Notes: generated from the letters alone by a model not told the origin. Shown: positions 1 to 7,589, counted from the stretch's first letter. The stretch is DNA of 8,486 nucleotides from Gammaproteobacteria bacterium (GCA_018820745.1 JAHJNP010000007.1:1-8486); one strand, 5' to 3'. A program made the numbers and translations.

Positions 1-1023
1 CATCTCGCGTGCATAGCGCTCCAGAAACGCCTGCGCCAGCAGGATGGCGTCGCCGGGGCGTTCGCGCAGCGGCGGGATTTTCACCGTGATTTCGGACAGT
101 CGGTAGTAGAGGTCTTCGCGGAAGCTGCCTTCCTGGATCATGTTGGCGAGATCGCGGTGGGTGGCGCAGACGACGCGCACGTCGACCGGAATTTCACCGC
201 GCCCACCCAGGCGTTCGATTACGCGTTCCTGCAGAAAACGCAGCAGTTTGGCCTGCAGCGGCATCGGCAGGTCGCCGATTTCGTCAAGGAACAGGGTGCC
301 CTCGTTGGCGTATTCGATGCGGCCGATGGTCTGCTTGGCGGCGCCGGTGAATGCGCCTTTTTCGTATCCGAACAGTTCGGATTCCAGCAGCGTGTCGGGG
401 ATCGCCGCGCAGTTGATGGCGACAAAGCGCTTGCCGGCGCGCGGCGACAACTCGTGCACGCCGCGCGCCAGCACCTCCTTGCCGGTGCCGGACTCGCCCA
501 GCAACAGCACTGTGACGTTGGCCGGGGCGACTTTTTCCACCGTGTGGCACACCTTCAGCATCGGCTCGCTGCTGGTGATCAGTCCCTGCAGGGCAGAGCC
601 GTGTTGCCTGGCCGCCAGCAGGCGGTTTTCGATTTCCAGCGCGTGGACATGCAGTGCACGGGCGATCATCAGCGCCAGCACGTCGGGATCGAAGGGTTTC
701 TGGAAGAAGTCGTATGCCCCGAGCTGGATGGCCTTCACTGCATTGCTGCGGTCGAGGTTGCCGGTGACGACAATGACCTTGGTGGCCGGGGCGAGCGACA
801 GGATTTGCTGCAGCGTGGCCAGACCTTCGGTCGCGCCGTCCGCATCGGGTGGCAGACCGAGATCGAGCAGCACCACTGCCGGTTCGTGGCGGCGCAGCTG
901 GGCGATGGCGCTGTCGCGGTCGGCAGCCATCACCAGTTCGTAGTCCCCCAAGCTCCATTTCAGCTGTTTTTGCAGCCCGGGATCGTCTTCCACCAGCAGG
1001 ATTTTCTGTTTGGCGTCGCTCAT
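1..1023 (-). CDS. prsR: PrsR, sigma-54-dependent response regulator of the PEP-CTERM/EPS system (partial, C-terminus off the left edge)
   Basis: This cytoplasmic response regulator is the partner of PrsK. In its family, phosphorylation by the kinase lets the AAA+ domain remodel sigma-54 RNA polymerase at EPS/PEP-CTERM promoters. The window holds 341 codons. The receiver domain (about residues 7-122) has acidic residues E12/D13/D14, phosphoacceptor D54 in VVLLDLGLP, T87 and K109 in FFQKPF. The sigma-54 interaction domain (from about 150) shows Walker A GESGTGK at 176-182, the sigma-54 contact loop GAFTGA at 223-228, Walker B LFLDEI at 244-249 and the REDLYYRL arginine-finger region from 302. 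The reading frame is still open at base 1, so about 100 residues including the Fis-type helix-turn-helix should lie outside. The ATG overlaps the prsK stop by four bases (ATGA), and a strong GGAGGAG ribosome site at 1031-1037, 7 bases upstream, fixes the start. The PEP-CTERM assignment relies on the neighbouring PrsK and transferase as much as on this protein; NtrC-family membership is certain. Confidence 0.93.
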   Translation of the reverse strand, partial: MSDAKQKILLVEDDPGLQKQLKWSLGDYELVMAADRDSAIAQLRRHEPAVVLLDLGLPPDADGATEGLATLQQILSLAPATKVIVVTGNLDRSNAVKAIQLGAYDFFQKPFDPDVLALMIARALHVHALEIENRLLAARQHGSALQGLITSSEPMLKVCHTVEKVAPANVTVLLLGESGTGKEVLARGVHELSPRAGKRFVAINCAAIPDTLLESELFGYEKGAFTGAAKQTIGRIEYANEGTLFLDEIGDLPMPLQAKLLRFLQERVIERLGGRGEIPVDVRVVCATHRDLANMIQEGSFREDLYYRLSEITVKIPPLRERPGDAILLAQAFLERYAREM

Positions 1024-3104
1024 GCGGCGTCTCCTCCAACGTATGCGTGATTGTCCAGCGGCAGGCTGATGCGGAAACGGGTGCCGCGCCCCGGCGTGCT
1101 GTCCACTTCCAGCTGTCCGCCCAGCGCGCGGATGGTTTCGCGGCACTCGTACGCGCCGATGCCCATGCCCGCGCCCTTGGTCGAGTCGAACGGCTGAAAC
1201 AGCCGGGTGCGGATGAACGTGTCGTCCATGCCGCTGCCGCTGTCGCTGATTTCGACAATCGCCTGCCCGGATGTCTCGAAGCCGCGCAGCGTGACCTGAC
1301 CGCTTGGCGGGGTGGCCTCCAGCGCATTTTGCAGCAGATGGCCGATGGCGCGGGCGAGCCGTTCGCGTTCGGCGCGCACGCGCAGGCTGGATGGCGGCAG
1401 ATCAAGGGTGGGGCGCAGCTTGAATGCCTGCTTGCTGGCGGCCGCTTCACTCAGGATATCTGCCAGCGCCACGGACTGGGCGCGCGTCTCGTCGCTGCCC
1501 CGGCGTAATTGCGCCAGCACCTTGTTCATGCGGACAACCGCGTTCTCCACGGTGCCCAGCATGTCAGCCTGGAACTCGGGATTGTGCTGATGCTTTTGGG
1601 CATTGGCCAGCAGCAGTGACAACTGGGCGACGAGGTTTTTCAAGTCGTGGATGATAAAGGTAGTGGTGCGGTTGAACGACTCGAACTGGCGTGCCACGAT
1701 GAGCTGGTTGGACGCGCGCATCTGCGCCAGGTGCGCGGCGGCCTGGCGCGCCGCCACCTTGAGCAGGTCACTGACTTCCCAGTTGAAGCTGACCTTGCCC
1801 AATGAATGTTTCAGCACCACAAAGCCGAGCAGTTCGTCGTGCAGCATCAGCGGCACCACCAGCCAGGCATCGTCGGCATGCCCAACCCACACCGGTATGT
1901 CGAGGTCGCCGTACAGGTCGCGACGGGTTTTCATTTCGTCCAGATCCACCACCCACTGCTTGTCGGCGAGCCACTGAATGAAGGGCGAGTCGGCCGGTTC
2001 GGTGCCGTTGAGGTCACGCCAGTTCCAGTGGCTGGCGCGTTGATAGCCGGCATCGCCTTCATGCATCCACAGCGCGCCGCCGGGGCTTTCGAGCAGGCGG
2101 GCCAGCGCCTCGACGGCACGTTCGCACAATTGCTCGCCGGGCTGGCCTTCGGTCAGGGCACGAGTGAACTTCAGCCACTCTTCACGGTAGTCGTAGCGGT
2201 AGCTGAAGAAGTGCTTGGACAGGAACACCCGCAGGCGCGCGCGCAGGGTGCCGGAAAACATCAGCAGCACCAGCAGCATGGCGGCGGCAAACAGGAACAC
2301 GGTCCGCACCACGTCGCCCCATTCGCCGCCGAACAGACGCAGGTAATAGCCGGCGCCCGCCATCAGCAGCAGATAGACCCCCGCCCCCAGCAGGCTGGCG
2401 GTGTGAAAGGCCATGCTGCGCGACAGCCCGACCGGTGCCGCCCATTCCGGGTTGCGGGCGGCGGAGATCGCGATCAATGGGGTCACCAGCGCCGCCACGT
2501 AGCCGCGCGCCGCCCAGACCTGGGCATCCATCGCGTTGAACAGCGCCGCATTGGCATAGAGGTAAAAGTCGTAGACGAACAGTCCGCCCAGCCCGAGGCA
2601 GAGAAACTTGATCGCCCAGCGGTCTTCCGGGCGGGTGCTGCGGTAGACCTGCTCGACCAGCACCAGCCCCATCACGGTGAGCAGCACCAGCCCCAGATTG
2701 CCGGCCCATCGCGCCAGCACCGGCTGATCGGGGGCGATGAAGGGCATGACGCTGGCGAGCAGCAGGGCGCCGATGAGCACGCCGCCCAGCGCGCGGATCA
2801 GGCGCAGCGGTGCGGGCAGGGTGGCGCCGGGCGGCAGGCGCAGTCGCAGAATGTAGAGCAGCAGCGCCAGCCAGACGCCATTGCGCGCGACTTCGGCGGC
2901 GAGCTCCAGTCGCGGCGGTAGCATCCCCCATGCCGAGAGGGCGGACAAGGCGCCCCAGGCGGCACTGAGCCCGGTGGCCAGCACCAGCAGGCGGCCCTGC
3001 GGGCGCTGCCGCCAGCTGGCGACGATGAGGCCGGTCAGTCCCAGATAGGCCAGCGCCGCCAGGCCATAACCGACGGCGGAGAGCAGAAGCAGGGTGTTGG
3101 GCAT
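1020..3104 (-). CDS. prsK: PrsK, membrane sensor histidine kinase of the PEP-CTERM/EPS system
   Basis: This 694-residue inner-membrane kinase autophosphorylates on histidine and passes the phosphate to PrsR. The N-terminal part (about residues 5-285) is very hydrophobic, with roughly eight or nine predicted membrane helices and little periplasmic sequence, so the signal may be sensed in or near the membrane. A GAF-like region follows (about 315-460; core WLVVPLMLHDELLGFVVL). The kinase core shows the H-box FIIHDLKN with H486, the N-box HLLQNALEA with N593, G1 DSGSGMD from 621, F-box FQPFDSTKG from 636 and G2 GAGMGIGAY at 644-652. Architecture and length match the PEP-CTERM system kinase family (PrsK), which is nearly always beside PrsR. 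It starts 22 bases after the sugar transferase stop with only a weak upstream ribosome site, so translation may depend on the upstream gene. Its stop overlaps the prsR start. All kinase motifs are intact. Confidence 0.93.
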   Translation of the reverse strand: MPNTLLLLSAVGYGLAALAYLGLTGLIVASWRQRPQGRLLVLATGLSAAWGALSALSAWGMLPPRLELAAEVARNGVWLALLLYILRLRLPPGATLPAPLRLIRALGGVLIGALLLASVMPFIAPDQPVLARWAGNLGLVLLTVMGLVLVEQVYRSTRPEDRWAIKFLCLGLGGLFVYDFYLYANAALFNAMDAQVWAARGYVAALVTPLIAISAARNPEWAAPVGLSRSMAFHTASLLGAGVYLLLMAGAGYYLRLFGGEWGDVVRTVFLFAAAMLLVLLMFSGTLRARLRVFLSKHFFSYRYDYREEWLKFTRALTEGQPGEQLCERAVEALARLLESPGGALWMHEGDAGYQRASHWNWRDLNGTEPADSPFIQWLADKQWVVDLDEMKTRRDLYGDLDIPVWVGHADDAWLVVPLMLHDELLGFVVLKHSLGKVSFNWEVSDLLKVAARQAAAHLAQMRASNQLIVARQFESFNRTTTFIIHDLKNLVAQLSLLLANAQKHQHNPEFQADMLGTVENAVVRMNKVLAQLRRGSDETRAQSVALADILSEAAASKQAFKLRPTLDLPPSSLRVRAERERLARAIGHLLQNALEATPPSGQVTLRGFETSGQAIVEISDSGSGMDDTFIRTRLFQPFDSTKGAGMGIGAYECRETIRALGGQLEVDSTPGRGTRFRISLPLDNHAYVGGDAA
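1031..1037 (-). promoter_or_regulatory. Strong ribosome binding site for prsR inside the prsK 3' end
   Basis: The minus strand reads GGAGGAG seven bases before the prsR ATG at 1023. It lies within the last codons of prsK. With the ATGA overlap it supports this start and suggests PrsR can be translated efficiently in its own right, rather than only by reinitiation after PrsK. Confidence 0.7.
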
Positions 3105-3126
3105 GGCCGGTTTCAGACGCGCGCGG

Positions 3127-4521
3127 TCAGCGCACGCCCTTTCCCCACAACACCACTTGAGCGGTCTGGAACAGGATCATGAGGTCGAGAAAGAGGCTGT
3201 GATTCTTGACGTAATAGAGGTCGTATTGCAGCTTGTGCATGGCGTCTTCGTCGGTCGCGCCGTAAGCGTAACGCACCTGCGCCCAGCCGGTGATGCCGGG
3301 TTTGACGGTGTGCCGCACGCCGTAATAGGGAATTTTCTGGGTCAGGTCCTGCACGAAATAGGGGCGTTCGGGCCGCGGGCCGACGAAGCTCATGTCGCCG
3401 AAGAACACGTTGAAAACCTGCGGCAGCTCGTCGATGCGGGTGCGCCGGATGAAGCGCCCGGTGAGCGTCACGCGGCTGTCGTTCTGCCCGGCCCAGCGCG
3501 GCTTGCCGTCCTTTTCGGCGTCGACGCACATGCTGCGGAACTTGAGGATGGTGAAGTTGCGGCCGCCCTGGCCGACGCGCTCCTGGCGGTACAGCACGGG
3601 GCCCGCGCTTTCCAGCTTGATCAGCAATGCAGTCAGCACCATGATGGGCAGGCTGACCGCCAGCATGGCCGTACTGACCACCAGGTCGAACAGCCGCTTG
3701 ATGGTGTCGCGCAGCATGCCCTGGTGAAAGCCCTCGGCCAGGATCATCCAGCTGGCGTTCATCGAGTCAAGCTGCAAGTGGCCGTTTTCACGTTCGAAAA
3801 AGCTGGATAGCTCGAGGACGCGAATCCCGCGCAGCTTGCACTTGAGCAGATCCGGCACCGGCAGGCCGCCGCTGCGTCGGTCGCGCACGGCGAGGATGAT
3901 TTCACTGATCTGCAGGCGCGCGGCGAGCTCGGGTAGGGGTTCCTGGGTGTCGAGAATGCGATCATGGCCGACGAAATGATGACTGCCGCCCATCGGCAGG
4001 TAGCCGAGCACCTGAACATTGCCGGCCTGGCCGCGCTTGGCCAGCAGCGCCTCGATGTGGGCGGCACGGCTGCCGGTGCCGATCACCAGGGCGCGGGTTT
4101 TGAACGCGCCTGCCCGGGCCCAGCGGATGAACAGCGTACGGCTGAGCAAGATGCCCAGCAGCGCCAGGCCGAACGACAGCAGGAATGCGCCGCGTCCGAA
4201 CAGCAGGGCGGGGAAGAAATAAAACAGCAGGCTCATCGTCACCAGGCCGAGCATGAAACTCAGGCCGAGACGTTGGAGCAGCGCGCGAACCCCGCCCTGC
4301 CATTCCAGATCATAGAGCCCGCTGGCCGTCATCAATCCGAGCATGACGACGGTGAAGGTCAGGGCCTTGGGCAAGAGGGGCTGGAGGTCATCCGGAATCA
4401 CATTGCCGTCAAGGAAGCGCGCGCTGACCCCCGCGTAGATGGCGCCACCGAGGATGAGTGCTTCGATCAGCACCAGCAGCAGCAAATTCAGGGGCACGTA
4501 GTGTCGGAAAAATCGGATCAC
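3127..4521 (-). CDS. Polyprenyl-phosphate sugar-phosphate transferase, PEP-CTERM/EPS associated (initiating glycosyltransferase)
   Basis: This 464-residue membrane enzyme transfers a hexose-1-phosphate from a UDP-sugar to undecaprenyl phosphate, the first step in building the EPS repeat unit. It has four N-terminal membrane helices (about 10-31, 53-70, 87-104, 112-129), then a cytoplasmic nucleotide-binding-like domain (ALVIGTGSRA from 144). The C-terminal bacterial sugar transferase domain starts near 273 with a membrane hairpin at about 279-301. Conserved motifs are KFRSM (327-331), the catalytic Asp-Glu pair D364-E365 in DELPQ, FVGPRPERP (379-387) and VKPGITGWAQV (406-416). The start is GTG at 4521-4519: a TAA lies in frame three codons upstream, and MIRFFRHYVPLN resembles the usual start of this family (the PEP-CTERM-associated, EpsB_2-type sugar transferases). 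It lies 75 bases after the hypothetical gene and 22 before prsK. The exact sugar (glucose, galactose or other) cannot be told from sequence. Confidence 0.92.
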   Translation of the reverse strand: MIRFFRHYVPLNLLLLVLIEALILGGAIYAGVSARFLDGNVIPDDLQPLLPKALTFTVVMLGLMTASGLYDLEWQGGVRALLQRLGLSFMLGLVTMSLLFYFFPALLFGRGAFLLSFGLALLGILLSRTLFIRWARAGAFKTRALVIGTGSRAAHIEALLAKRGQAGNVQVLGYLPMGGSHHFVGHDRILDTQEPLPELAARLQISEIILAVRDRRSGGLPVPDLLKCKLRGIRVLELSSFFERENGHLQLDSMNASWMILAEGFHQGMLRDTIKRLFDLVVSTAMLAVSLPIMVLTALLIKLESAGPVLYRQERVGQGGRNFTILKFRSMCVDAEKDGKPRWAGQNDSRVTLTGRFIRRTRIDELPQVFNVFFGDMSFVGPRPERPYFVQDLTQKIPYYGVRHTVKPGITGWAQVRYAYGATDEDAMHKLQYDLYYVKNHSLFLDLMILFQTAQVVLWGKGVR

Positions 4522-4547
4522 GGCCGTTTACTCATCAAGAATACTGT

Positions 4548-4580
4548 CTGTGCCAATCAGCATCTTCCATGCCAGCACAG
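4548..4580 (-). other. Imperfect hairpin in the gap before the sugar transferase
   Basis: On either strand, CTGTGC (4548-4553) pairs with GCACAG (4575-4580). Nested inside, GCAT (4560-4563) pairs with ATGC (4569-4572) around a five-base loop. The internal loop is asymmetric, six bases on one side and two on the other. This hairpin occupies the centre of the 75-base gap 4522-4596, the only sizeable break in the minus-strand gene block. In the RNA it lies about 27 bases before the GTG start. No run of T follows in the direction of transcription, only TATTCTT, so it is a poor intrinsic terminator. It could be a leader structure, a processing site or chance. Confidence 0.35.
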
Positions 4581-4596
4581 GTTGTCATCGGGGCGG

Positions 4597-5172
4597 TCAA
4601 GTCAGGGCCCGCGCCTGAGGCAGGCGCACGCGCCGCGGGCTGCCGTCGGCTTGCAGGCGTTTCATGCCGCGCAGTTCGGCAGCCGGGTAGACGATGAGCT
4701 CGACCGTTGCGCGCGGATCGTCGATGACAAAGCGGGGATAGATTCGCCCGGGAGCGTCCGCGGCGCGATGCTCGGCGGCCTGGTAAGGCGTGGCCAGACG
4801 CATCAACAGGAATTCGACCTCCTTCTGCTGGTCGGTAAATAATTGCAGGTTGATGCCGGCGTGGCGCCCGGCTGTGCCGCTGAGCACCGAGCCGGTCAGG
4901 TGGGGGTCGAAATCGGCTAGCTGCTCCATGTATTCAACGGCAACCTGCCTCAACAGCGCCAGTTGCGCGCGCGTTTCATCCGCCTGGTAGAGCGCCTGAT
5001 AGCTGCGCAGGGCCTCCTCGATCTGCTGGTTGTCGGGCAGGCTGCCGCTATCGGGCGCGCCCAGCTGGCGTGCGGCCTTGCGCTTGGCGCTGCCGTAATC
5101 GAGGCTGCCGTCTTCGGCCAGTATGCGCGCCGCCACGTGCGCAATGCGGCGGCGCATGTCCTGATTTTTCAT
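4597..5172 (-). CDS. Conserved hypothetical protein with a degenerate nucleotidyltransferase-like core, coupled to mrcA
   Basis: This 191-residue protein appears soluble: no signal peptide or membrane helix is visible. Function is unknown. Residues 1-90 are mostly helical and charged, with several Arg/Lys in the first 35. Residues 92-114 read like the core of the nucleotidyltransferase fold: a Gly-Ser at 94-95, then SGTAGRHAGINLQLF, where active enzymes usually have a D-x-D (typically SDIDL). Here the matching positions are G106 and N108. E158 in TVELIVYP could be the third acidic position. Homologues are, from memory, common in Betaproteobacteria and have been given unrelated names in automated annotation, which should not be trusted. 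The ATG overlaps the mrcA stop by four bases (CTATGA) with no clear ribosome site, so translation is probably coupled to mrcA, hinting at a cell-wall-related role. The coding call is firm; the fold assignment is tentative. Confidence 0.85.
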   Translation of the reverse strand: MKNQDMRRRIAHVAARILAEDGSLDYGSAKRKAARQLGAPDSGSLPDNQQIEEALRSYQALYQADETRAQLALLRQVAVEYMEQLADFDPHLTGSVLSGTAGRHAGINLQLFTDQQKEVEFLLMRLATPYQAAEHRAADAPGRIYPRFVIDDPRATVELIVYPAAELRGMKRLQADGSPRRVRLPQARALT

Positions 5173-7553
5173 AGCGGGGTTTCGGGCTCAGCCCGTTCGA
5201 ACGGCGCTGCGGGTTCGGTGAGGCTGCTTGGGTCGCTGCTCCAGGCGTCTGCGGGTGCAGCAGGCGGCGGAAACTCCTGGTAGAAATATTCTTCCAGGCT
5301 GGGGGTCTCAACGCCCAGTGTATTGCCCAGCAATGTATCCCACACTGTGTCGGACAGGCGGGCGCCGGTGGCGGGGTTGATCTTGACGCTGATGATGCCA
5401 TCGGGCATCGCCCAGCTCGTTTGCGGTACGCCCTTGAGCGCCGTGCCCATGAAGCTCATCCAGATGGGCAGCGCGGATTGCGAGCCCGTCTCGCGCCGTC
5501 CCAGCGAACGCGGCTGATCGTAGCCCATCCAGGTGATCGCCACCAGGTCGGGGTTATAGCCGGCGAACCAGGTGTCGAGCGCGTCGTTGGTGGTGCCGGT
5601 TTTGCCGGCAAGATCGCTGCGCCCCAACTGGCTGGCGCGTGCGGCGGTGCCGTAGCGCATCACGTCCTGCATCATGTTGGTCATCAGCCAGGCATTGCGC
5701 GGGTCGATCACGCGCGGTGCGTTGCCGCCGACTTGTTGCGGGCTGGCCTGCATCAGCAATTGCCCGTTCTTGTCGAACACCTTGTCGATCAGATAGGGAT
5801 TGACGCTAAAGCCGCCATTGGCGAACACGCTGTAAGCGGCCGCCATCTGCAGCGGGGTGACGCTGCCTGCGCCCAGCGCCATGGTGAGATAAGGCGGGTG
5901 GCGTGCCGGGTCGAAGCCGAAGCGGCGGGCGTAGTCGCGCGCGTAATGCGGGCCGATGCCCTGCAAAATGCGCACCGAGACCAGGTTGAGCGATTTGGTC
6001 AGCGCCGTGCGCATGCGCACCGGGCCGCTGGTGCTGCCGTCATAGTTTTTGGGTTCCCAGACGGTGCTGCCGGTTTCTTCGGCGCTCAGCGACAGCGGCG
6101 CGTCCTCGATGAGAGTGGCCGGGGTATAGCCTTTTTCCAGCGCAGCGGAATAGATGAACGGCTTGAAGCTCGATCCCGGCTGCCGCCAGGCTTGCGTCAC
6201 GCGGTTGAACTTGTTGCGGTTGAAGTCGAACCCGCCGACCAGTGCGGTGATGGCGCCGTCCTTCGGGTTCAGGGCGACCAGCGCGGCCTCCACCTCGGGC
6301 AACTGCGCCAGCCGCCATTGCGGCTGGCTGCCGACCGCCTGCACGCGCACCACCGCGCCGGGGGCGAGCTGGCGCCCCTTCTTGCCGGCGGCCCAGTTCG
6401 CCACCCACCTGAGCGAATTGCCCGAAATGTCGACGACCGTGCCGTCTTGCAATTGCGCGCGGATCAGTTTGGGAGTGGCGCTTAATACCACCGCAGGCTG
6501 CATGTCGCTCACCGGAGCGATATCTTCCAGGGCAGCGGTAATGACGGTTTCGCGTTGCGCCTTGTCGGCGGGCAGGCTGATCTGCTTTTCCGGCCCGCGA
6601 TAGCCATGGCGCAGGTCGTAATCGGCAATGCCCTGCCACACTGCGCGGTTGGCGGCGGCCTGCTGGGTGCGCTGCAGGGTGGTGACGACCTTGTAGCCCG
6701 AGCTGTAGATCGATTCGCCGTATTTCTCGAACAGGGTCTGGCGCACCATTTCGGCTGCATAGTCTGCGCGGACGTCGGCCTGTCGGCGCGTCTGGCGGAT
6801 CACCAGCTTCTGTTTGACCGCGGCCTGCCAGGTTGGCGGGTCGATGAACTTGAGCGTGCGCATCCGTCCCAGAACGTATTCCTGGCGCGCCTTGGCGCGC
6901 GGGAAATTGACCACCGGATTGTAGCGCGACGGCGCCTTGGGCAGCCCCGCCAGCATGGCGAACTCGGCCAGCGACAGCTCGCGCATCGGCTTGCCGAAGT
7001 AGGTGCGCGCAGCGGCTTCGAAGCCGTAGGCGCGCTGGCCGAGGTAGATCTGGTTGATGTACAACTCGAGGATTTTGTCCTTCGACAGGTTGTGCTCGAT
7101 CTTCATCGCCAGCATGGCTTCGGACAATTTGCGGGTGAACGTCTTTTCGTTCGACAGGAAGAAATTGCGCGCCACCTGCATGGTGATGGTCGACGCGCCT
7201 TCCTTGGCGCCGCCGGACAGCAGGTTTGAGCTGGCCGCGCGCAATACGCCGAGGGTGTCGACGCCGCCGTGGGTATAGAAGCGCTCGTCCTCGGCGGCGA
7301 TGATCGCCTGCTTCATGTAGTCCGGCACCTTGTCGATGGCGATGAAGGCGCGGCGTTCCTCGCCGAATTCAGCCATCAGCGCGCCGTCGGCCGTGAAAAT
7401 GCGCAGCGGCAGCTTGGGCTTGTAGTCGGTCAGTGCTTCAAGCGGCGGCAGGTTGGGGTAAATCAGTGCAGCTGCCAGCCCGGCCAGCGCCGTGCCGACG
7501 ACGCCGAGGCTGACGATCAGTGCCAGTGCGTAATGCCACCATTTCGAAAACAT
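5169..7553 (-). CDS. mrcA: Penicillin-binding protein 1A, bifunctional transglycosylase/transpeptidase
   Basis: This class A penicillin-binding protein polymerises lipid II into glycan strands and cross-links the stem peptides on the periplasmic side of the inner membrane. Its 794 residues are typical for the family. A signal-anchor helix lies at about 9-31. The glycosyltransferase domain (about 50-235) has EDERFYTHGGVD with catalytic E88, GASTITMQ at 119-126 and KILELYINQIYLG from 160. An OB-like insert covers about 318-425. The transpeptidase domain has the active-site motif GSSFKP with nucleophile S461 and K464, SLN at 521-523 and KTGT from 651. The C-terminal tail (761-794) is rich in Pro, Ala, Ser and acidic residues and is probably disordered. 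The ATG at 7553 has a good ribosome site, AAAGGA, five bases upstream. It is divergent from pilM, a conserved arrangement, and its stop overlaps the next gene. All catalytic motifs are present. Confidence 0.97.
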   Translation of the reverse strand: MFSKWWHYALALIVSLGVVGTALAGLAAALIYPNLPPLEALTDYKPKLPLRIFTADGALMAEFGEERRAFIAIDKVPDYMKQAIIAAEDERFYTHGGVDTLGVLRAASSNLLSGGAKEGASTITMQVARNFFLSNEKTFTRKLSEAMLAMKIEHNLSKDKILELYINQIYLGQRAYGFEAAARTYFGKPMRELSLAEFAMLAGLPKAPSRYNPVVNFPRAKARQEYVLGRMRTLKFIDPPTWQAAVKQKLVIRQTRRQADVRADYAAEMVRQTLFEKYGESIYSSGYKVVTTLQRTQQAAANRAVWQGIADYDLRHGYRGPEKQISLPADKAQRETVITAALEDIAPVSDMQPAVVLSATPKLIRAQLQDGTVVDISGNSLRWVANWAAGKKGRQLAPGAVVRVQAVGSQPQWRLAQLPEVEAALVALNPKDGAITALVGGFDFNRNKFNRVTQAWRQPGSSFKPFIYSAALEKGYTPATLIEDAPLSLSAEETGSTVWEPKNYDGSTSGPVRMRTALTKSLNLVSVRILQGIGPHYARDYARRFGFDPARHPPYLTMALGAGSVTPLQMAAAYSVFANGGFSVNPYLIDKVFDKNGQLLMQASPQQVGGNAPRVIDPRNAWLMTNMMQDVMRYGTAARASQLGRSDLAGKTGTTNDALDTWFAGYNPDLVAITWMGYDQPRSLGRRETGSQSALPIWMSFMGTALKGVPQTSWAMPDGIISVKINPATGARLSDTVWDTLLGNTLGVETPSLEEYFYQEFPPPAAPADAWSSDPSSLTEPAAPFERAEPETPL

Positions 7554-7558
7554 CCGGT

Positions 7559-7564
7559 TCCTTT
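7559..7564 (-). promoter_or_regulatory. Ribosome binding site of mrcA
   Basis: AAAGGA on the minus strand, five bases before the mrcA ATG. It supports the chosen start. It overlaps one arm (TAAAG, 7561-7565) of a possible leader hairpin. Confidence 0.75.
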
Positions 7565-7589
7565 AATTTAGTGCCTAAAGTTTTCGCCG

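Noticed and set aside
140..1050. Two long overlapping plus-strand open frames opposite prsR
   Set aside because: They lie antisense to an unmistakable response regulator, have no family motifs and low-complexity Arg/Ser/Gln/His-rich content, as expected from GC-rich shadow frames.
2240..2300. Repeated CAGCAG-type triplets in prsK
   Set aside because: They reflect repeated leucine codons in a hydrophobic helix region, not a repeat element.
1806..2921. 371-codon plus-strand open frame opposite prsK
   Set aside because: Gln/His/Ala-rich translation typical of the complement of a Leu/Ala-rich membrane gene; prsK occupies the other strand with all motifs intact.
4539..4556. Sigma-54-like -24 box TTGGCAC on the minus strand before the transferase
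   Set aside because: The -24 half is perfect, but the -12 position lacks the required GC at the right spacing (reads AT), so it is unlikely to be a working sigma-54 promoter. The bases also form part of the hairpin.
4548..4580. Intrinsic terminator between the hypothetical gene and the transferase
   Set aside because: The stem is broken and no U-run follows in the transcription direction.
3964..4842. 292-codon plus-strand open frame across the transferase, gap and hypothetical gene
   Set aside because: It spans two real minus-strand genes and their gap, and its Gln/Glu/His-rich translation shows no recognisable domain.
5421..6485. 354-codon plus-strand open frame opposite mrcA
   Set aside because: Shadow of the penicillin-binding protein; no motif and biased composition.
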